Positions 47,863-60,878 of a stretch of DNA of 64,000 nt are shown piece by piece. Position numbers and translations under genes: made by a program. The stretch lies in assembly GCF_000003815.2 (NCBI RefSeq), contig NC_049991.1, forward strand, positions 9,405,028-9,469,027. Direction: 5' to 3'. Origin of the DNA: Branchiostoma floridae (lineage: Eukaryota; Chordata; Leptocardii; Amphioxiformes; Branchiostomatidae). How positions within the stretch are numbered: the stretch's first letter is position 1; each line of letters starts with the position of its first letter. Below the pieces are notes generated by a model that had not been told where the DNA came from, did not search any database, and saw nothing but the letters and a program-made list of their open reading frames with translations.

Positions 47863-50800
47863 TGAACTGGCACGATGAATCAAGAATCCCTATATCAATG
47901 TATAAATTGTCCTGAAACTTTGGTATGTGGGTAGGTTTTGTTTCGTACTGTTTAGCCACTGTGTTGTAGCTGTCTGTTGTTTTATGCTAGACAAGTAACA
48001 AAGACGACTCTGTTCATTCATCACTAGATTGCAGACTCACTGGATGGAGTCAGTATCACCTGCAGCCAGGATGAGGGCGTTCTGTTGGAAACAAAGGATA
48101 CACAGTTCACGTGGATCTTTACTGTGACATCCAAGGTAAGCTATGCTTCATGTTGTTCATCAATTCTTTGCTTTTATAATCTTCACTATCAGATCTCAAA
48201 ATGGTGTCTTTCTTCCGAGCTAGAAATTTTCAGCTGACTTTATTATGTCTCTCTCTCTCTCTCTTTCCCTTTGCCCTATAGCTCTCTTTCATCTCCTCGA
48301 CTTGGAAAGCTCTTCGGGTGCTATCTACCAAAGTCTTGGAAACACATCGTCTTATCTTTTGAGGCAAGGTCAGGCCGCCGTCTCAAAGCCTTAAAAGTGT
48401 TTTCTTTTCAGCCGCTGAGTATAGCTTTAACTTCATAGTTGATTTGATAATAGAGGACACACATGTCCAAATTTGGTCAAGGCATCGCTATTATCGGCAA
48501 CGCCTCAGGGGCTAGCCTAATAATATGTCATTCTATTTTCCGTAGGAGCCATTAGAGCATGTTGCGTTGCTTTTCAATCAGCATAGAACGCACTTCTCTT
48601 TGCATGGAAAAGAATTAGAGAGGAGCTGTCAAGTCGCGGAGGGTACACGATTTCAAAATTCCTCTGACAACACTTACAATGTCGAAGTCCAGGGCACGTC
48701 TCAAATGTTCGGGGTTTTCCCCCAATTGGTCGTTTTCGACTTCGGGAGACGACCCGTGGTTAAGAGACGTTTGGTGTTGTACGTGGGTAGTGTAGATCCT
48801 GACAACGGTGCCCAAGTCAAACCCGACCGATCTGACTTCGAACGCTGGCACAGTGGAAACAGAAGAATCGTGAAGTTCGCTGAAGGACTCGACCCAGAGA
48901 ACGAAGCACTGCTAGCGAAGTACAAAGAACCGATGGAGGATCAACGGGAGGTTTTGGCGAGGCTCTCCCAACGCAAGAAAGAGTTGAACGAAACGGTCTA
49001 CAAGACCCGTATGCACGACCTTCTCTACCTGGAGGAGTTGACAAGAAACAGAGAAATTTCCAGGTAACACTCCGGACAGATAATGCAATATGCTATCAAA
49101 ATATTTGAAGCTATCTGTCATAGTTCAAGCTGCGAATCTACATACCCATACCTATTTCTTATGCAGAAAGCTACGTCCCTTTTCGTGATTACAATTACTA
49201 TGTCATGAATGTTTATATCACCATTTCCCTGTTGTTTTTTTAGTATCCGTACAAAGACAGCTCTTGAGCTATCCGACCGTATAGAAGACGGCATCCTCCT
49301 GTTTGCTGAGGATGGCACGTTGTACACCAAGCTTCATCTGCAGGACCAGCTGAGCGAGGATGGACCCGCCGGGAAACTCATCCTCACCAACGTCAACACC
49401 GTGTTACTGGCTCCTAAAGGAAGCGATTCTGACAAGGTTAGAATGTGTACAATCCTCTTAAAAGGATACAAGACTTAGTTTATCCACATACAGAAATTTC
49501 CAAGAAAAATATATATTTTGTAAGAACTAAGCATTACGTCCATGAGGAAAGTTAATGGCAGATTGTTAAAACGTTGCTAAAATTTGTCCACATAAGTTCA
49601 TTCTATGACTGACTAAACTGAGGAAACGTAACAGTTTTCGTCAGAGTGGTACAGAGGATGAACTGGCGTTGTTTCAATTGCAATAATTACGGAGAATTCC
49701 TTATCTTTCCGTAAGGTCTACGAAGCGGCCATCGTCCAACTGAAGGGGTTTGAAGGAAGACGAAAGGACGTAATTTACCTCCAACTGTCCAGACGCTGCT
49801 GCCAAGACCTGGACCTCAGCTCCGGAAAAACGGTTGAGTTTGAAGTCCGTTTCCAGCTCAACCGGGTACATTTCTGCTACATGCACTTCGCTGTGGACAA
49901 CATGGCGGCGCTTCACGCCATCTTCCCCAGCAGGGCAGACATGTCGTGGGTGTCGGTGGTTGAGTCCTTGCCAACACAGGTGCAGGAAACGGAGCTTAAC
50001 GCGAGACAGAGGACCGCTGTCGCCCGCATCATGAGCAGGATAGGCGACACTAACCCACCTGTGGTTCTGTACGGTCCTTTCGGCACAGGCAAGACTAGGA
50101 CCATGGCTTCTGCTGCCCTGCAGATTGTCCAGCAGCCGGGTACGAATGTTCTCATCGCGACACACTCTAATAGGTCAGTTTTGCTATATTTTATTCCATA
50201 CTCGAATATCTTACATTCATCAGCGGTGGGAAACTCTTGTACATTATTACAGGTTTCCGATAGCAAACAATGTATTGGTTTCGTTGGCGTCTATGGGCGC
50301 AGCCATATTGTACAAGGCAGTGATGCATGATGGGAAGGATGTCAGCCATACTGTCCCAAAGGAGTGATGCATGATGGGAAAGGTGTTGCTTGCAATCTTG
50401 ATGTGTTAGCTGGCGTGAAATGTCGCGAGCTTGTTATGGCGGACTTGTATTATTTAGTATGTTGTATCATTGTAACAAATAAAGTATTTATCAATAGAAC
50501 AACGGTGCGAAACACACTAACGTAGATTCCTCTTGTACCACAGCGCTGCTGACTTGTACATCAGGGACTACATCCATCCATACGTCACTTCCGGTCATCC
50601 CGAGGCGACCCCATTACGTGTGTACTTCAAAGAGCGCCGCCTAGACACCGTTGACGAGACTGTCAGGGAGTACTGCAAACTGGGCCCCAACAAGGAGTCC
50701 TTCGCCATGCCCCAAATGGACGATATCATGAACCACCGTATCGTCATCGTCACCCTCACCACGTCCATGTACCTGATACGGATGGGCATCAAGAAAGGAC

Positions 50801-53800
50801 ACTTCACTCACATCCTCCTAGACGAGGCTGCACAGGCCATGGAGTGTGAAACCATCCTCCCGCTCTGTCTCGCCGATTCCTCCACGCGTATCGTGCTGTC
50901 CGGAGATCACAAACAGATGAGCCCGAAAGTGCATTCAGCAGAAGCGTGTGACTTTTCATTTGACAAGTCCCTGCTGGAACGAATGGTCCAAAGGTAAGGT
51001 TGTTCTCTACGGGTGAATGCTTACTGAAAATACTTTGACCAGGAGCAAATTTAATCTATAAACAATACTGCAACCGTCAGGTGTGCATTTCTGCTCTGAT
51101 TGCCGTGATTTTTTTTTTTCAAATAAACAGGTACATCAAATTTGGCAAAGTCAAAGGTACAGCAGAGAAAGCAGAAAACCCATTCCTGGTCATGCTGAAG
51201 GACAACTACCGTTGCTGTGAGGAGATTCTCCGTTTCCTGTCGGAGTCCTTCTACGGAGGGCTGAAGAGCATGGGCCAGCCTCGCCATCCACGGTGGTACC
51301 CGCTCACGTTCTTCAGCGCCGAAGGTGACGACAAGACGGGAGACTACAGCACATCGTACTTCAACATAGCGGAGGTCAGGCGTGCTTAAGCAATATTTCT
51401 TATACCTACATTCAATAAGTGGCCACAATGAGAGGTTTTGTCTGAATGACATGAGCAACACAGCAAATCATTCATCTCTGAGTTGTCTTCTTTTCTATTT
51501 TATTTTCACCAAAGGTGTTGGAGATATCAGAGAGAGTACAACAGCTGTGGAAAGACTGGCCGGAGGAGTGGGGCCCCCCTAACATGGCAAACATCGGAGT
51601 CATCACACCATACCACAACCAGGTCAGAAACTGCAGAAAATATAGTCAAGAGTTACTGATCTAATACTGTGCTTGTATTAGATAGTCAAGTTTAGATCTT
51701 CATGGTTTGTTTTATTGTCTTCTCACAGATGCAGCTTATCAGAAAAGAGCTGCGCCAGAAACGCCTGGGTGGTGTCACAGTTGAAATGGTAACTAACATC
51801 CAAGGTAGGTTCACCGTGGCAATAATCTCGCGAAGTACCTGGCCTAGCCTATTTCATCGTTGTGTTAAGGTTTCGCTTAAGCTATGGTTGGGTGTCTTAA
51901 ACAGTCTAAGGGGTCTACCAACAACCAACGAGGAACATTGATTATCTGTGTGTCATAGGTTGCCATGCATGTTCTCTATACATTACCGATTGATGATAAC
52001 TTTACTACATTTCGTATTCTTCTAATGATTTTTTTCCTTCCAATGACTTCATCACTAAACCCTTACACAGGTAAGCAGTTCAGAGCAGTCTTCATCAGCA
52101 CAGTCAGAACCAGAGCAACCTGTGACCCAAACAACGACAAGAACAGCTACGGATTCTTGTCGGACAGCAAGCTGCTGAACACCGCCATGACCAGAGCGCA
52201 GTCTCTTGTCGCCGTGGTAGGAGATCCACGCGCGCTCTGTTCACGTGGGGAGTGCCAGCGAGTCTGGCAAAGGTTTATCTCCGAATGTGAGAAGAACAAG
52301 AGCCTGTTCCCACAGACCCTCACAATGAGCCAAATCTATGAAAGCAGTGAGAGTACCTCACTCAACCCGGAAGCACAGCCCTTTACTCCCAAAGGCCCTC
52401 TCGGGAGTCAGGGAGTCTCGGCACCGTGGTATACACCCGCAGCGGCCAGGAAATTAGATGAGCCAGACGAAATCATCAGACAGCTCATTCTTGAAAGTCT
52501 AGAAGAGGAGAACAAAGAGGAAGCAAATCGTTTCAAAGCGCAGGCGTTCGACCCCAACAGGGTAGCCGTGGTGCAAAGTCAAAAGGATCCATCGCAGGTA
52601 TACCTACAGTACAGCTCAGGGCAATGGACAAGTGTGAGGCGCCCAGCCCAACCAAGACTGGAGAGACCCCGCCTGGGAGCAGACAACGCCGATAGGGAGT
52701 ATGACTCAGGTGAGGATGAACCGTACGACCCCACACAGCTTGAAGTTCAGGAGGAGAGCGACAGAAAATGCTTCTACACCAACTACTCACCAGAAGAACT
52801 GGAAAACCTTCTCCTTACTCAACCAGACCGGTACAAAAGATGCAGACTGGTCGTGAAGGGAACCTACACAGCTTACGGAGAAGTCATCGGAGCAGACGAA
52901 GACGACATTGTGATTAACAGCAGAAAGAATCGAGGATTAGGGTGGTCAAACGACGAGGTGGTGGTAGAGATCCTTGACAACACTGACCAAGAGTCGGAAG
53001 TATTCAAGACGTCATCAGACACCAAAAGAGGAAGAGTAGTCGGGGTCATTCAACCAGCGGTTTCCTTGCACCTGAGGAAGTTCGTGTGTGTTGTTGACGC
53101 CAATAACCATAACGTAATGGTCCCCATCAACACTGATGCACCAAAGCTAATGACCTACTTCGGCAGAGAGAACAGACGTCTAAACAAAGTCCGTGTGTAC
53201 AGCTACATGTCAGACGCTTCTTTCAGGTTCAAAAATTATGAGGACATAGACCCCAGAGATCCTTACAAGAAGCTGTTTGTCGTGAGATTCCTGAAGTGGA
53301 CGCCGAGGTACGTCTATCCCCTGGGCGTGGTGACAGGTGTGATAAATCCAGACAAAACGCTTGACACAAGTATGGAAATCCTCAACAACAGGTTCAACGT
53401 CCCAAGCAGGTACAAGGGCAAGGTTGAAGAAGACGTGAACAGGCGGTACTTAGTGGATTGGCATATCCCACAAAAGGAGAGGAACCAAAGGAAGGACTTG
53501 TCCAGAACTCACACAGTGTTCACCGTCGACCCACCAGAATCTATGGATTTGGACGACGCCTTCAGTATTGAGAGGAATCTCGATGGAACCTACACTGTGG
53601 GAATACACATCGCTGATGTCAGCTATTTCATCCCAGTTGGAAGTGATCTAGACAGGGAGGCTAAGGAAAGATCGACTACCCTCTATAACCACACTGGGAA
53701 ACCACCGGTCCACATGATCCCGAAAAGGCTGAGTGAGGGGGTGTGCAGTCTGCTGCCCAACAGGGATCGCCTGGCCCTATCTGTGTTCGTGGAATTTGAT

Positions 53801-56800
53801 AGTGAAGGTGGTATTGTTGGTGAACCGACAATGGAGAGATGCGTCGTCCATTCTCGGGCAAAGTTGAGCTATGCACAAGCAGAAGATATCATAGACGGGT
53901 GCGGTTCCTTGACCGTACCGCAGGAGGTGCAAGATGGTGTCCGCGTACTGCAGACCATAGCAGCGGCCCGCCGGCAGAAGAGACTAGGTCCAGCTCATCT
54001 CTACCACCAACCAGACGAGGAAAAAGAAGGAGCTGTGAGGGCACACACAATGGTGGAGGAAATGATGATCCTAGCCAACACGAAAGTAGCTGAGGTTTTG
54101 CGGCTAAACTTCCCCGAAGTCACGCCTCTTCGCAAACAGCAGCCACCAAAGAAGGAGAAGCTTGAGAACTGGAGACAACGTCATGGCGGCCTATCAGGCT
54201 ATTCCGTCGAGTTGTCAAAGTCTTTCCCGAATGAGGAGAGCACGGATACACCAACTGCCGAAATCCCACTATTAAAGGACATTTGGGATGAGATCCGCCT
54301 TGCTGCTTTAAGTGGAGACCTTGACAGAATACAGCAGCTGGTATGCACGGATGAAAATCACCCCACCTTGGCACGAGCATTGCTGCAGCTGCGTGGCATT
54401 CAGGACAGAGCACAGTTTACGTGTTCTGAAGCTGAACCGAGCGAACACTACTCTTTGCAGCAATCGGCATACACCTATTTCTCGTCCCCTATTCGTAGGT
54501 ACATCGACGTCGTAGTCCATCGTCTTCTCGTGGCTTTGATCGCAAAACAACCGCCACCATATACTTCTGATGAAGTTAAGGAAATCTGCAGTCACTACAA
54601 CAACATGGAGAACAACGCCAAGACGTACGAGCGAGAGACGCTGGTCCTGAAGTTGGCTTATGATTGGATGACCAAGCCAGAAGTCATGTACCCTGTCATT
54701 GACACCGTTGACGGACATGAGATACAGCTCCTCATGCCGTCCGTACGACACACAGAGTCTCGTCAGCGGCGTGTTGCGTTCAGCCTACTGAAGCCGACAG
54801 CTCTACCAAGCCCTGAAGACGAGGGAGAATCCGTTGAGGTACGCTGGAAACAACGGATTTACGACACAGCACCTGACAAGACCAAACTGCCGTGGCCTTC
54901 CGATCGCAAAAGGCCCCTGCAACTCGACAGTGAGAAATATGTGATAAGGATACCTGGTCAATATTGGCAAAGGCTGGTTGAACATGTTCAAACGGGAAAT
55001 ATTGACCTCATAAAGTGCGTTGTAACCTACATAGAGGACGTCGTTGGCATGCAGCTGACGTTGGGTCCAAAGGTGTTTGAAGAGGTGTCATCGGAAGCAA
55101 GGGAAGGTATGTTTGCAGATCACTTCTGTACCTTCCAGATGACGTACACGCCAGGTCAAGTGGTTAAGGTACAGCTGACCGGAGACATACAGAAGGGTCT
55201 TCTGTCTCCGTGCATCCAGCTGTTCAACCTGACGCCGAAGATGGACGTGTGTCTCGACCACAGACGAGACGCAGTGACAAGGTTTGCCGTCCCCGCCACG
55301 CAGTCTGTACGCAACATGACACGGTACAGATCCGTACAAATGTATCAGAACCGCTGGTTACCCATCATGGCGGTGGAAGCCGCTCACTGTGCCGTGGAAA
55401 ACAACGAGTCAGTCATCGTCCATGGTACCTTCATCAGCTGGGAAAAACAGCAGCACCAAACAACAGGGGAAGTGGCGTACATTGGTAAGATCACTCTCTC
55501 ACAGAAGTTCTGCAAGGACCGCTGTATTCGCTTCGACCAGGGCAACCAGGGCAAGCTCACTTCAGTTAATGACACCGGGAAGTATTTCGACTACATCTGT
55601 GTGCGCTATACCGGTGTGAGGGTTGCGATGACTCGTGATGGTCGCTTCAATATCGCTGCCGACAAGACCGAAGAGAAACACCCCCTGGTCTGTTGGGTGG
55701 GACACTGCCTGGTGATGCCCGGGGTACAGCTTAGTCATCGCCAGGACGGGGACATCACGGTTCCTATCAGGCTTCATCAGCACCTCATGGCGTTCCCGGA
55801 CACTCTCCTGCACCACGGCACGTCTATTCCAGCAACCATAGAGATCATCACCAAGACTCTACCTGACAGGTGAGAGGCGTCGGAATAGAATTAAACATTT
55901 TGCACACCTGCATAACTACACTATTGACAGCGTGTTATATCTCACTCACTCAGTCACTCACTATCCGTTGATGTTGAAATGGAAAGTCTTCATACAGATA
56001 AAGGTTACTTCTACTAACAGCAACTTTGAACATTTTTCAGACGTATGGAGAACGCTGTAAGATGGCTCAGCGGTTCGTCAGACTTAGTCCAGCAAATCGC
56101 CACTGGGAAAAACATTACTGCTAGAGGTACGAAACTCACTAACTTGTTACTTTGATGTTACAGACGATACATGTAAAATCGATGGTGGATAAGTCTTGAC
56201 AATTTCTAGAGGTAGCCAAGGAAAGTATATGGCATTAAGTGTATAAATATGCATCTTTTCAAAAATGAAGTATATTTTTAGATTTGATGTATACTCTTGT
56301 CCTGTCCCTTGTTGGTGGTTTGCGTTGCACAGTTAATCCGCTGGCGAGTGAAGTCACCACCGAACCGTTGCCAGCCTTCTTTCCGTTGAACCAAGTCCAG
56401 GAGCAGGCTGTGAAACAGGCTATCAGCCAGCCCTTCACTCTCATCCAGGGCCCGCCAGGTAGGTCTGGGAATCTTTTGATCTGCATCATGTTGTCTGCCC
56501 GAGTGACATAAAAACACATTGTCATTATACCATATCGTAACATTTTGAAGACACAGATGCATGCGTAAGTATATCTTTATATTCGATTTTTTTCGACAAA
56601 ATTGTACCTCTGCTTTTTTCATCTATGTGTGCAAGTGGTTGATTTTCTTGAGACTACCAATGTCATAAAATCCGTGCTATTTTGACCACTGCTAGGCACT
56701 GGGAAGACCGTGACAGGAGTCCACATAGCGTACTACCTGGCAGAGATGAACAAACGGATCCAGTCTGTGTCCGGAGAGGGGGTGTACCCACCTCAGGTGC

Positions 56801-59800
56801 TGTACTGTGGACCCTCCAACAAGGCGGTGGACGTGGTCACTGGTAAAATATTAGATATCTCATTCAATATAGGAATCATTCATATCACCGAAATGCATTT
56901 CTGATGACGATGCAATAAAAATTGGTGCTATGCATGCTTTTGGTGTACTTGAGTAGCCAGTGCGATGAAAGGGGCGATGCATTGACTTATATACATGATC
57001 ATTTTATCCAGGATACATGAAAAAGATCAAAGGTGACCTGAAGATTGTCCGCATGTACAGCGAGATGATAGAGAGAGAAGAGTTCCCCATCCCGAACGAG
57101 CCGGTACATCCAAATAAGTGCAAAAGGTAGAAGTCATATTAAATCTTCACCAGATATACAGAAACTCATGCATTGAAAAATAACAGAAGCATGCTCTAGA
57201 ATGTAACATCGTTAGAAATCAATGATCAAGTACAAAAGAATGTCAGTTAGGATACGACGCTATGGAATTTACCTGCGTGTGCCAAAGTTGTTTTACTTGT
57301 TTTTGTTTGTTCTTGCGTTGACGTCGACCCAAATTTTCGTCTGAACGAAAGCAAATCTTGATCTGTGTTTCAGTGAGAAAGAGTCAAAGATAACCAACGA
57401 ACACGACGATGTTTCACTGCACCACCTGATCCGTAAACCCAGCAACCCCCATGCGGAGACAATCAAGGCTTTTGAAAGTCTCTTCAAAGACCCAAACTAC
57501 ACCGTGACAGAGAACGACATCACTACCTACAAAAACCACATTATCAAAGCAAAGGTAAGTGTGTTTAAGTTATACGTACATCATTCTATTCTTATGAAGT
57601 GATTCTTACATTTACTTCTGGCGTTTTTTTTATTCATTCTGTATTGGTGGTCTTGCAGATACACGAGCTGAGACAGAAGCACGTGATCCTGTGCACCTGC
57701 ACGGCTGCGGCCAGCCCGAAGATGGGCATGGCGACCAACATCGAGCAGTGCATCGTGGATGAGTGCGGCATGTGTACGGAACCGGAGAGTTTCGTCCCCA
57801 TAGTCGGGGCTCCAGTGGAACGAAACGGGTAAGGCGCCCATCTTTTGTCTTTACATAGTCCATTTTCCTTTATCAAGCACAATCCTAATACCTGAGGGTC
57901 CGGAACTAAGGCGACATCCAATACCAGCATATTCCCTTCTATCTCTGGTGCTGTGAGCACATTCTGCCGCGCCGGTGATGTGCCCATCCAGTGCCGCATA
58001 TCATCACATCACATCCTTCGTGGTCTCCCACGGCTTCTCTAACCGTTAATGGTCCTTTGGTATATGGGAGTGGCGATGCGATGTTGCGCGCCCTTGTGAC
58101 AGATCAAAGTATTTGAGATTCCGCCTTTCTGTCTTTCACCAACTGTAAGAAGTTAGGGTCCTACGTCAGGCAATTTGCACAATGTCATGGTTTTATTTTT
58201 CTTACGATGATTTTGCCATTCGATGCAGGTCGATGACATTCCACAACCCCAAGCAGGTCATCCTGATTGGTGACCACCAGCAGCTGAGACCAATCGTTCT
58301 GGAGAAGACGTCCCAACAGCTCGGGCTGGATACGTCACTGTTCCAGCGGTATGCATGGAAAGCTACCATGCTCACAATACAGTACCGTATGGTAAGGGGC
58401 TCCCTTGTCTGGTGTTTAATACGTACTGCCTTAGCCATCAGAGCCTTTTGCTCCGGAAGTGGAGCATAACAGATATACCCTAATTTCATCCTGATGCCTT
58501 CACTAGAAAGGTTTTGTGGGTGATAGCACATTTTATTCATTTCTTCAACTTTAGACAGATTAATCGATTAATTAACTAAATGATGAGTTTATTAACTGAT
58601 TTATTCAATTTATTAGTCCATAATGATGGGTCTTTAATTCAGTTATGAATTCATTAATCCGGCCGACTTAATTGGTTTCTTAATGCAAAGTTATCAATAT
58701 ATAAATCACATCCAATTGATGTATTCAATTGCTTATAAATTTATCAATTCACGTTTATCAATCTATTAATGCGAACTTTTGTTCAACTTAATTCTTTAAT
58801 TCAACTTAATCCATTACTTCTTCTTATACTATATTGCGATAAAACGCTGATGCTCTAATGCCTGTAGTCTCACTGCCACCATCATTAGAAAAATACGTAG
58901 TGACCATATTATTATAACTGCATTGTATTTTTGACAGCACGAAGCCATCTGCAGCTTTCCATCCCGAATGTTCTACGAGAACAAACTCCGTACCCACCGT
59001 ACCGTCATCGAGAGGCCCAGGCACCCTGCCCTGGACAGGCTGTGGCCGGGAGGAGACAACAGGCCTACCGCCTTCTGTCACGTGGTCGGGAAGGAGGAGG
59101 TCCAGACGGTGGCAACGGCGGAGGGCAACCAGATGTCACGGAGCAACGAGATGGAGGCTGACATGGCGGTAAGTGACTCTTAAACACACTGGGACATTGT
59201 TATCTTACTTTAACTTTCGTACGATGTACAGAGTTTGAGACAGACACTTTCAAGTGATCGTGAAATTGTTTTTTTTTCTACTATATGTGTTTTGCACATT
59301 TGAGTAACTTTTCAAGCATTGAAGAGGGCATGATAAGGGCTGCATTTTACTTTGGTATAGAAAACAAGTGATTGGTCTAATGTTGATATTACAGTCGTGT
59401 GATGACAAACCCATTTAGGAACAGGTATAACTCTCTCTCCCTTAGTATGAGGCTCAATTTGTCGTGTGTCTTTTCTAATAGGTTAAGATGGCGATTTGTT
59501 TGGTGAGAGAGCACGGTATCAAGCCCGAGAACGTCATCTTGTTGTCCCAGTACCGCGCCCAGTGCGCGCTCATCAACAAGAAGCTGTCGTCTGAAAGGAA
59601 GAGGCTGAATGACGAGCGAGTCGAGAGAGTTGGCGTGAACTCGGTGGTCTCTAGTCAAGGTAAGAAAGCAATAAACAAAATAGTCCAAAATGGCTTCAGA
59701 TATTGATAAGTTTGCTGAGATAAATGTTTTTGCCAATGTAATTCACTGTTGAAAAATTGTATATGTTTTAGTGTAACGAATAACATAGCGTACGACAAAA

Positions 59801-60771
59801 CCTGCCTAAATTGTACCAAACTGGTCATTGGATGTTACATAGCCCTTTAAACTAAAAGTGGTTGCCAACGATCACCAGGAATGTCTTTGCAAAGAATGCG
59901 ACACAAGAGACTCAGACCACAGAGGAGAAGTAATAGGCCTACACGATTATAGTATATTACTTACTTACTGTGTTCTGTGTTCACAGGAAGCGAGTGGGAT
60001 TACGTCATCTTCTCCACGGTGAGATCTCTGCCGTCGTACGAGATCGAACAGAACCCGTCCCCCAGCTGGCTCCGGAAGTACCTCGGCTTCATCATGGATC
60101 AGAACCAGGTCAACGTCGCCATCACCCGGGCCAAGAGAGGACTGTGTGTTATCGGTGGGTATAACCACACAAAAATGCTGTAGTCACTAGTAAAAAGAGA
60201 TAGTGCAGAAGGCTAATAGTCATTTGCCGAAGTAAGTTCGGCGACCTGCTTTGCCTGGTCTGCACGTGACGTTATAGGGTGATGGAGGGGTGTGCAATTC
60301 CTTCTCCACTCTCTCGGCTACTGACGCTCATCGCAATCACAGCACGAACAAAGGATACTTGCCTACCAAAAAGATAACTCCTTATACGTTTACTATATGT
60401 AGATTGTCTGATAAACGATGGATAGAATTGTGCATAATTCATTCCGGTTGCCGGCAACGGATTATATTTGGAACCTTAAGCACGTAAATCTTACAAGGCA
60501 AAATTAGACTGATTTGTTGAAAAAAAAAAGAGATACAATGCGAACTAAATTTTAAGCTTATGAAAAAATCTTGTCTCTTTTCTATGCAGGTAATAAGAAC
60601 CTACTGAGGGTACATACTCTGTGGAACAAGCTGATCATCCATTACGAAGAGCAGAAGTGCCTTGTGAACAACACGAACTTCCTGCAGCTCGCACGTTCCA
60701 CAACTCTGCAGAACGTGAGGACAGGGAGATCCCAACAGCACCCATGGGGGAATGGGATGCCTCAAATGTAA
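38841..60771 (+). CDS. HELZ2: HELZ2-like B: tandem paralogue of HELZ2-like A
   Basis: 32 coding exons. Exons 1-2 are (38841 or 38882)-39076 and 40423-40462; the others are in the segment entries below. Phase agrees at every junction, and intron positions match gene A one for one outside the finger array. The N-terminus is uncertain. The acceptor aligned with gene A is at 38880-38881; with it the first in-frame ATG is 38964 (MVDEYLLPYA). If the exon extends further left, ATG 38841 is in frame. Length is about 3,360-3,401 aa. Same domain order as A: TPR, linker, fingers, helicase 1, RNB, helicase 2, all with intact motifs. B is shorter because it has two rather than four composite finger modules, no Ser/Thr/Pro minisatellite, and no exon matching A exon 7. 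Confidence 0.9.
39735..40235. repeat. Degenerate tandem repeat, about 120-bp unit, HELZ2-like B intron 1
   Basis: About four units, each opening with a TTTTGGACTGGGGTGAT-like line (about 39738, 39860, 39973, 40094, remnant 40216). Each carries an AGAGTCCATTCTTGCACGGG-like segment and a TCTATTTTACATG-like segment. Confidence 0.75.
40856..42184 (+). CDS. HELZ2-like B, exons 3-5: TPR-like segment
   Basis: Exons 40856-41086, 41728-41764, 42042-42184. TPR-type motifs: EGSDCYDEGNLASACSYYSQ; YTNRAACRCKL-GDYEGAIQDCDKAL; KPLYWKARAQKETGLYSEAW. Exon 3 is 24 nt longer than in A (insert around CTGGVNSRTDD). The third motif is almost identical to A, the first is much less so. Confidence 0.85.
42393..43924 (+). 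CDS. HELZ2-like B, exons 6-8: charged linker
   Basis: Exons 42393-42464, 43605-43658, 43847-43924, phase 0. They match A exons 6, 8 and 9. Lys/Glu-rich and probably coiled (NFKSKKQLKAEQRRREM). Within the long intron, 43427 onward (TTGTAG then GTGTCAGCACTTTAA) resembles the start of A exon 7 but hits a stop after four codons, so that exon may have died here. Confidence 0.8.
44469..48135 (+). CDS. HELZ2-like B, exons 9-13: zinc-finger array
   Basis: Exons 44469-45055, 45929-46124, 46364-46986, 47229-47436, 48028-48135. Modules: LACDVCF...CKLGEARCKFTH (exons 9-10); FLCKQCF...CIKGGHCGRAH (exons 10-11); then C2H2 CNLCHKTCNGRVTLHQHC and CPYDGVEDRHNICPAAH (exons 11-12). Exon 11 equals A exons 14 and 15 joined, minus about 120 codons that in A hold the FVCRQCW/CPVGKTCTFAH module. 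Exon 9 equals A exon 10 plus the 3' part of A exon 12. Exon 13 (ADSLDGVSITCSQDEGVLLE) supplies what the gap hides in A. Confidence 0.88.
45125..45857 (+). mobile_element. 5'-truncated non-LTR retrotransposon in HELZ2-like B intron 9
   Basis: About 0.7 kb. An open frame running through 45140-45727 ends the element's polyprotein. It has the post-RT pattern RTAITKLRISSHRLHIEKGR followed by a CCHC knuckle (RICQYCNLNKIEDECHFIVE). After the stop come AATAAAGGT and a (CATT)n tail at about 45838-45856, as in CR1/L2-type elements. The matching A intron 12 is only 200 bp and lacks it, so insertion followed the duplication. The 5' edge is approximate. Confidence 0.8.
47553..47862. repeat. (GT)n microsatellite, HELZ2-like B intron 12
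   Basis: A long GT/GC-interrupted tract with a pure GT core, at the same place as the 22565-22760 tract in gene A. Open frames over it on both strands are repeat artefacts. Confidence 0.95.
48546..49436 (+). CDS. HELZ2-like B, exons 14-15: domain between fingers and helicase 1
   Basis: Exons 48546-49063 and 49244-49436. Nearly the same sequence as A exons 18-19, one codon shorter. The acceptor of exon 15 is TAG. Confidence 0.85.
49716..52230 (+). CDS. HELZ2-like B, exons 16-21 (start): SF1 helicase 1
   Basis: Exons 49716-50173, 50544-50993, 51131-51374, 51515-51622, 51729-51804, and the start of 52071-55869. Motif I GPFGTGKT, II DEAAQAME, III SGDHKQMSP, NYRCCEEI, GVITPYHNQ, V NIQGKQFRAVFISTVRT, VI NTAMTRAQSLVAVVGDP. 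The acceptor of exon 16 is CCGTAAG, a weak AAG, while gene A has CACAG. Confidence 0.92.
52071..55869 (+). CDS. HELZ2-like B, exon 21: RNB exoribonuclease block
   Basis: A single 3,799-nt exon. Cold-shock-like AYGEVIGADED and RKNRGLGWSNDEVVVEIL. The RNB core VDPPESMDLDDAF keeps all four catalytic Asp (about 53526-53560), and SPIRRYIDVVVHRLL lies near 54487. Two residues shorter than A overall. Substitutions relative to A cluster between helicase 1 and the RNB core, while the core itself is nearly invariant, which points to purifying selection on nuclease activity. Confidence 0.93.
56041..60771 (+). CDS. HELZ2-like B, exons 22-32: SF1 helicase 2 and C-terminus
   Basis: Exons 56041-56126, 56333-56458, 56696-56842, 57012-57126, 57374-57554, 57659-57828, 58229-58391, 58938-59168, 59482-59659, 59987-60154, 60590-60771 (stop TAA 60769-60771). 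Motif I GPP-GTGKT split by an intron, Ia CGPSNKAVDVV, II VDECGMCTEPE, III LIGDHQQLRPIV, IV TIQYRM, V SSQGSEWDYVIFSTVR, VI NVAITRAKRGLCVIGG. The tail is 4 codons longer than in A. Confidence 0.92.
57870..58070 (-). mobile_element. Decayed retrotransposon fragment, HELZ2-like B intron 27
   Basis: Minus strand: RHWMGTSPA and neighbours, aligned with 32815-33070 in the matching intron of gene A, with frame breaks. It is therefore older than the tandem duplication. Confidence 0.55.
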
Positions 60772-60878
60772 TGCACACATTGTTAATGATTTTTGTGAAT
60801 CATACTTTTCAATGGGCCCCCTTGGAAATCAACTACTGTATGCACTGTTGTAGGGGCTACCCATCTGTCTCAAGATGA

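Noticed and set aside
47453-47959. 100-168 aa open frames on both strands
   Set aside because: Same reason: (GT)n repeat with interruptions, inside an intron of gene B.
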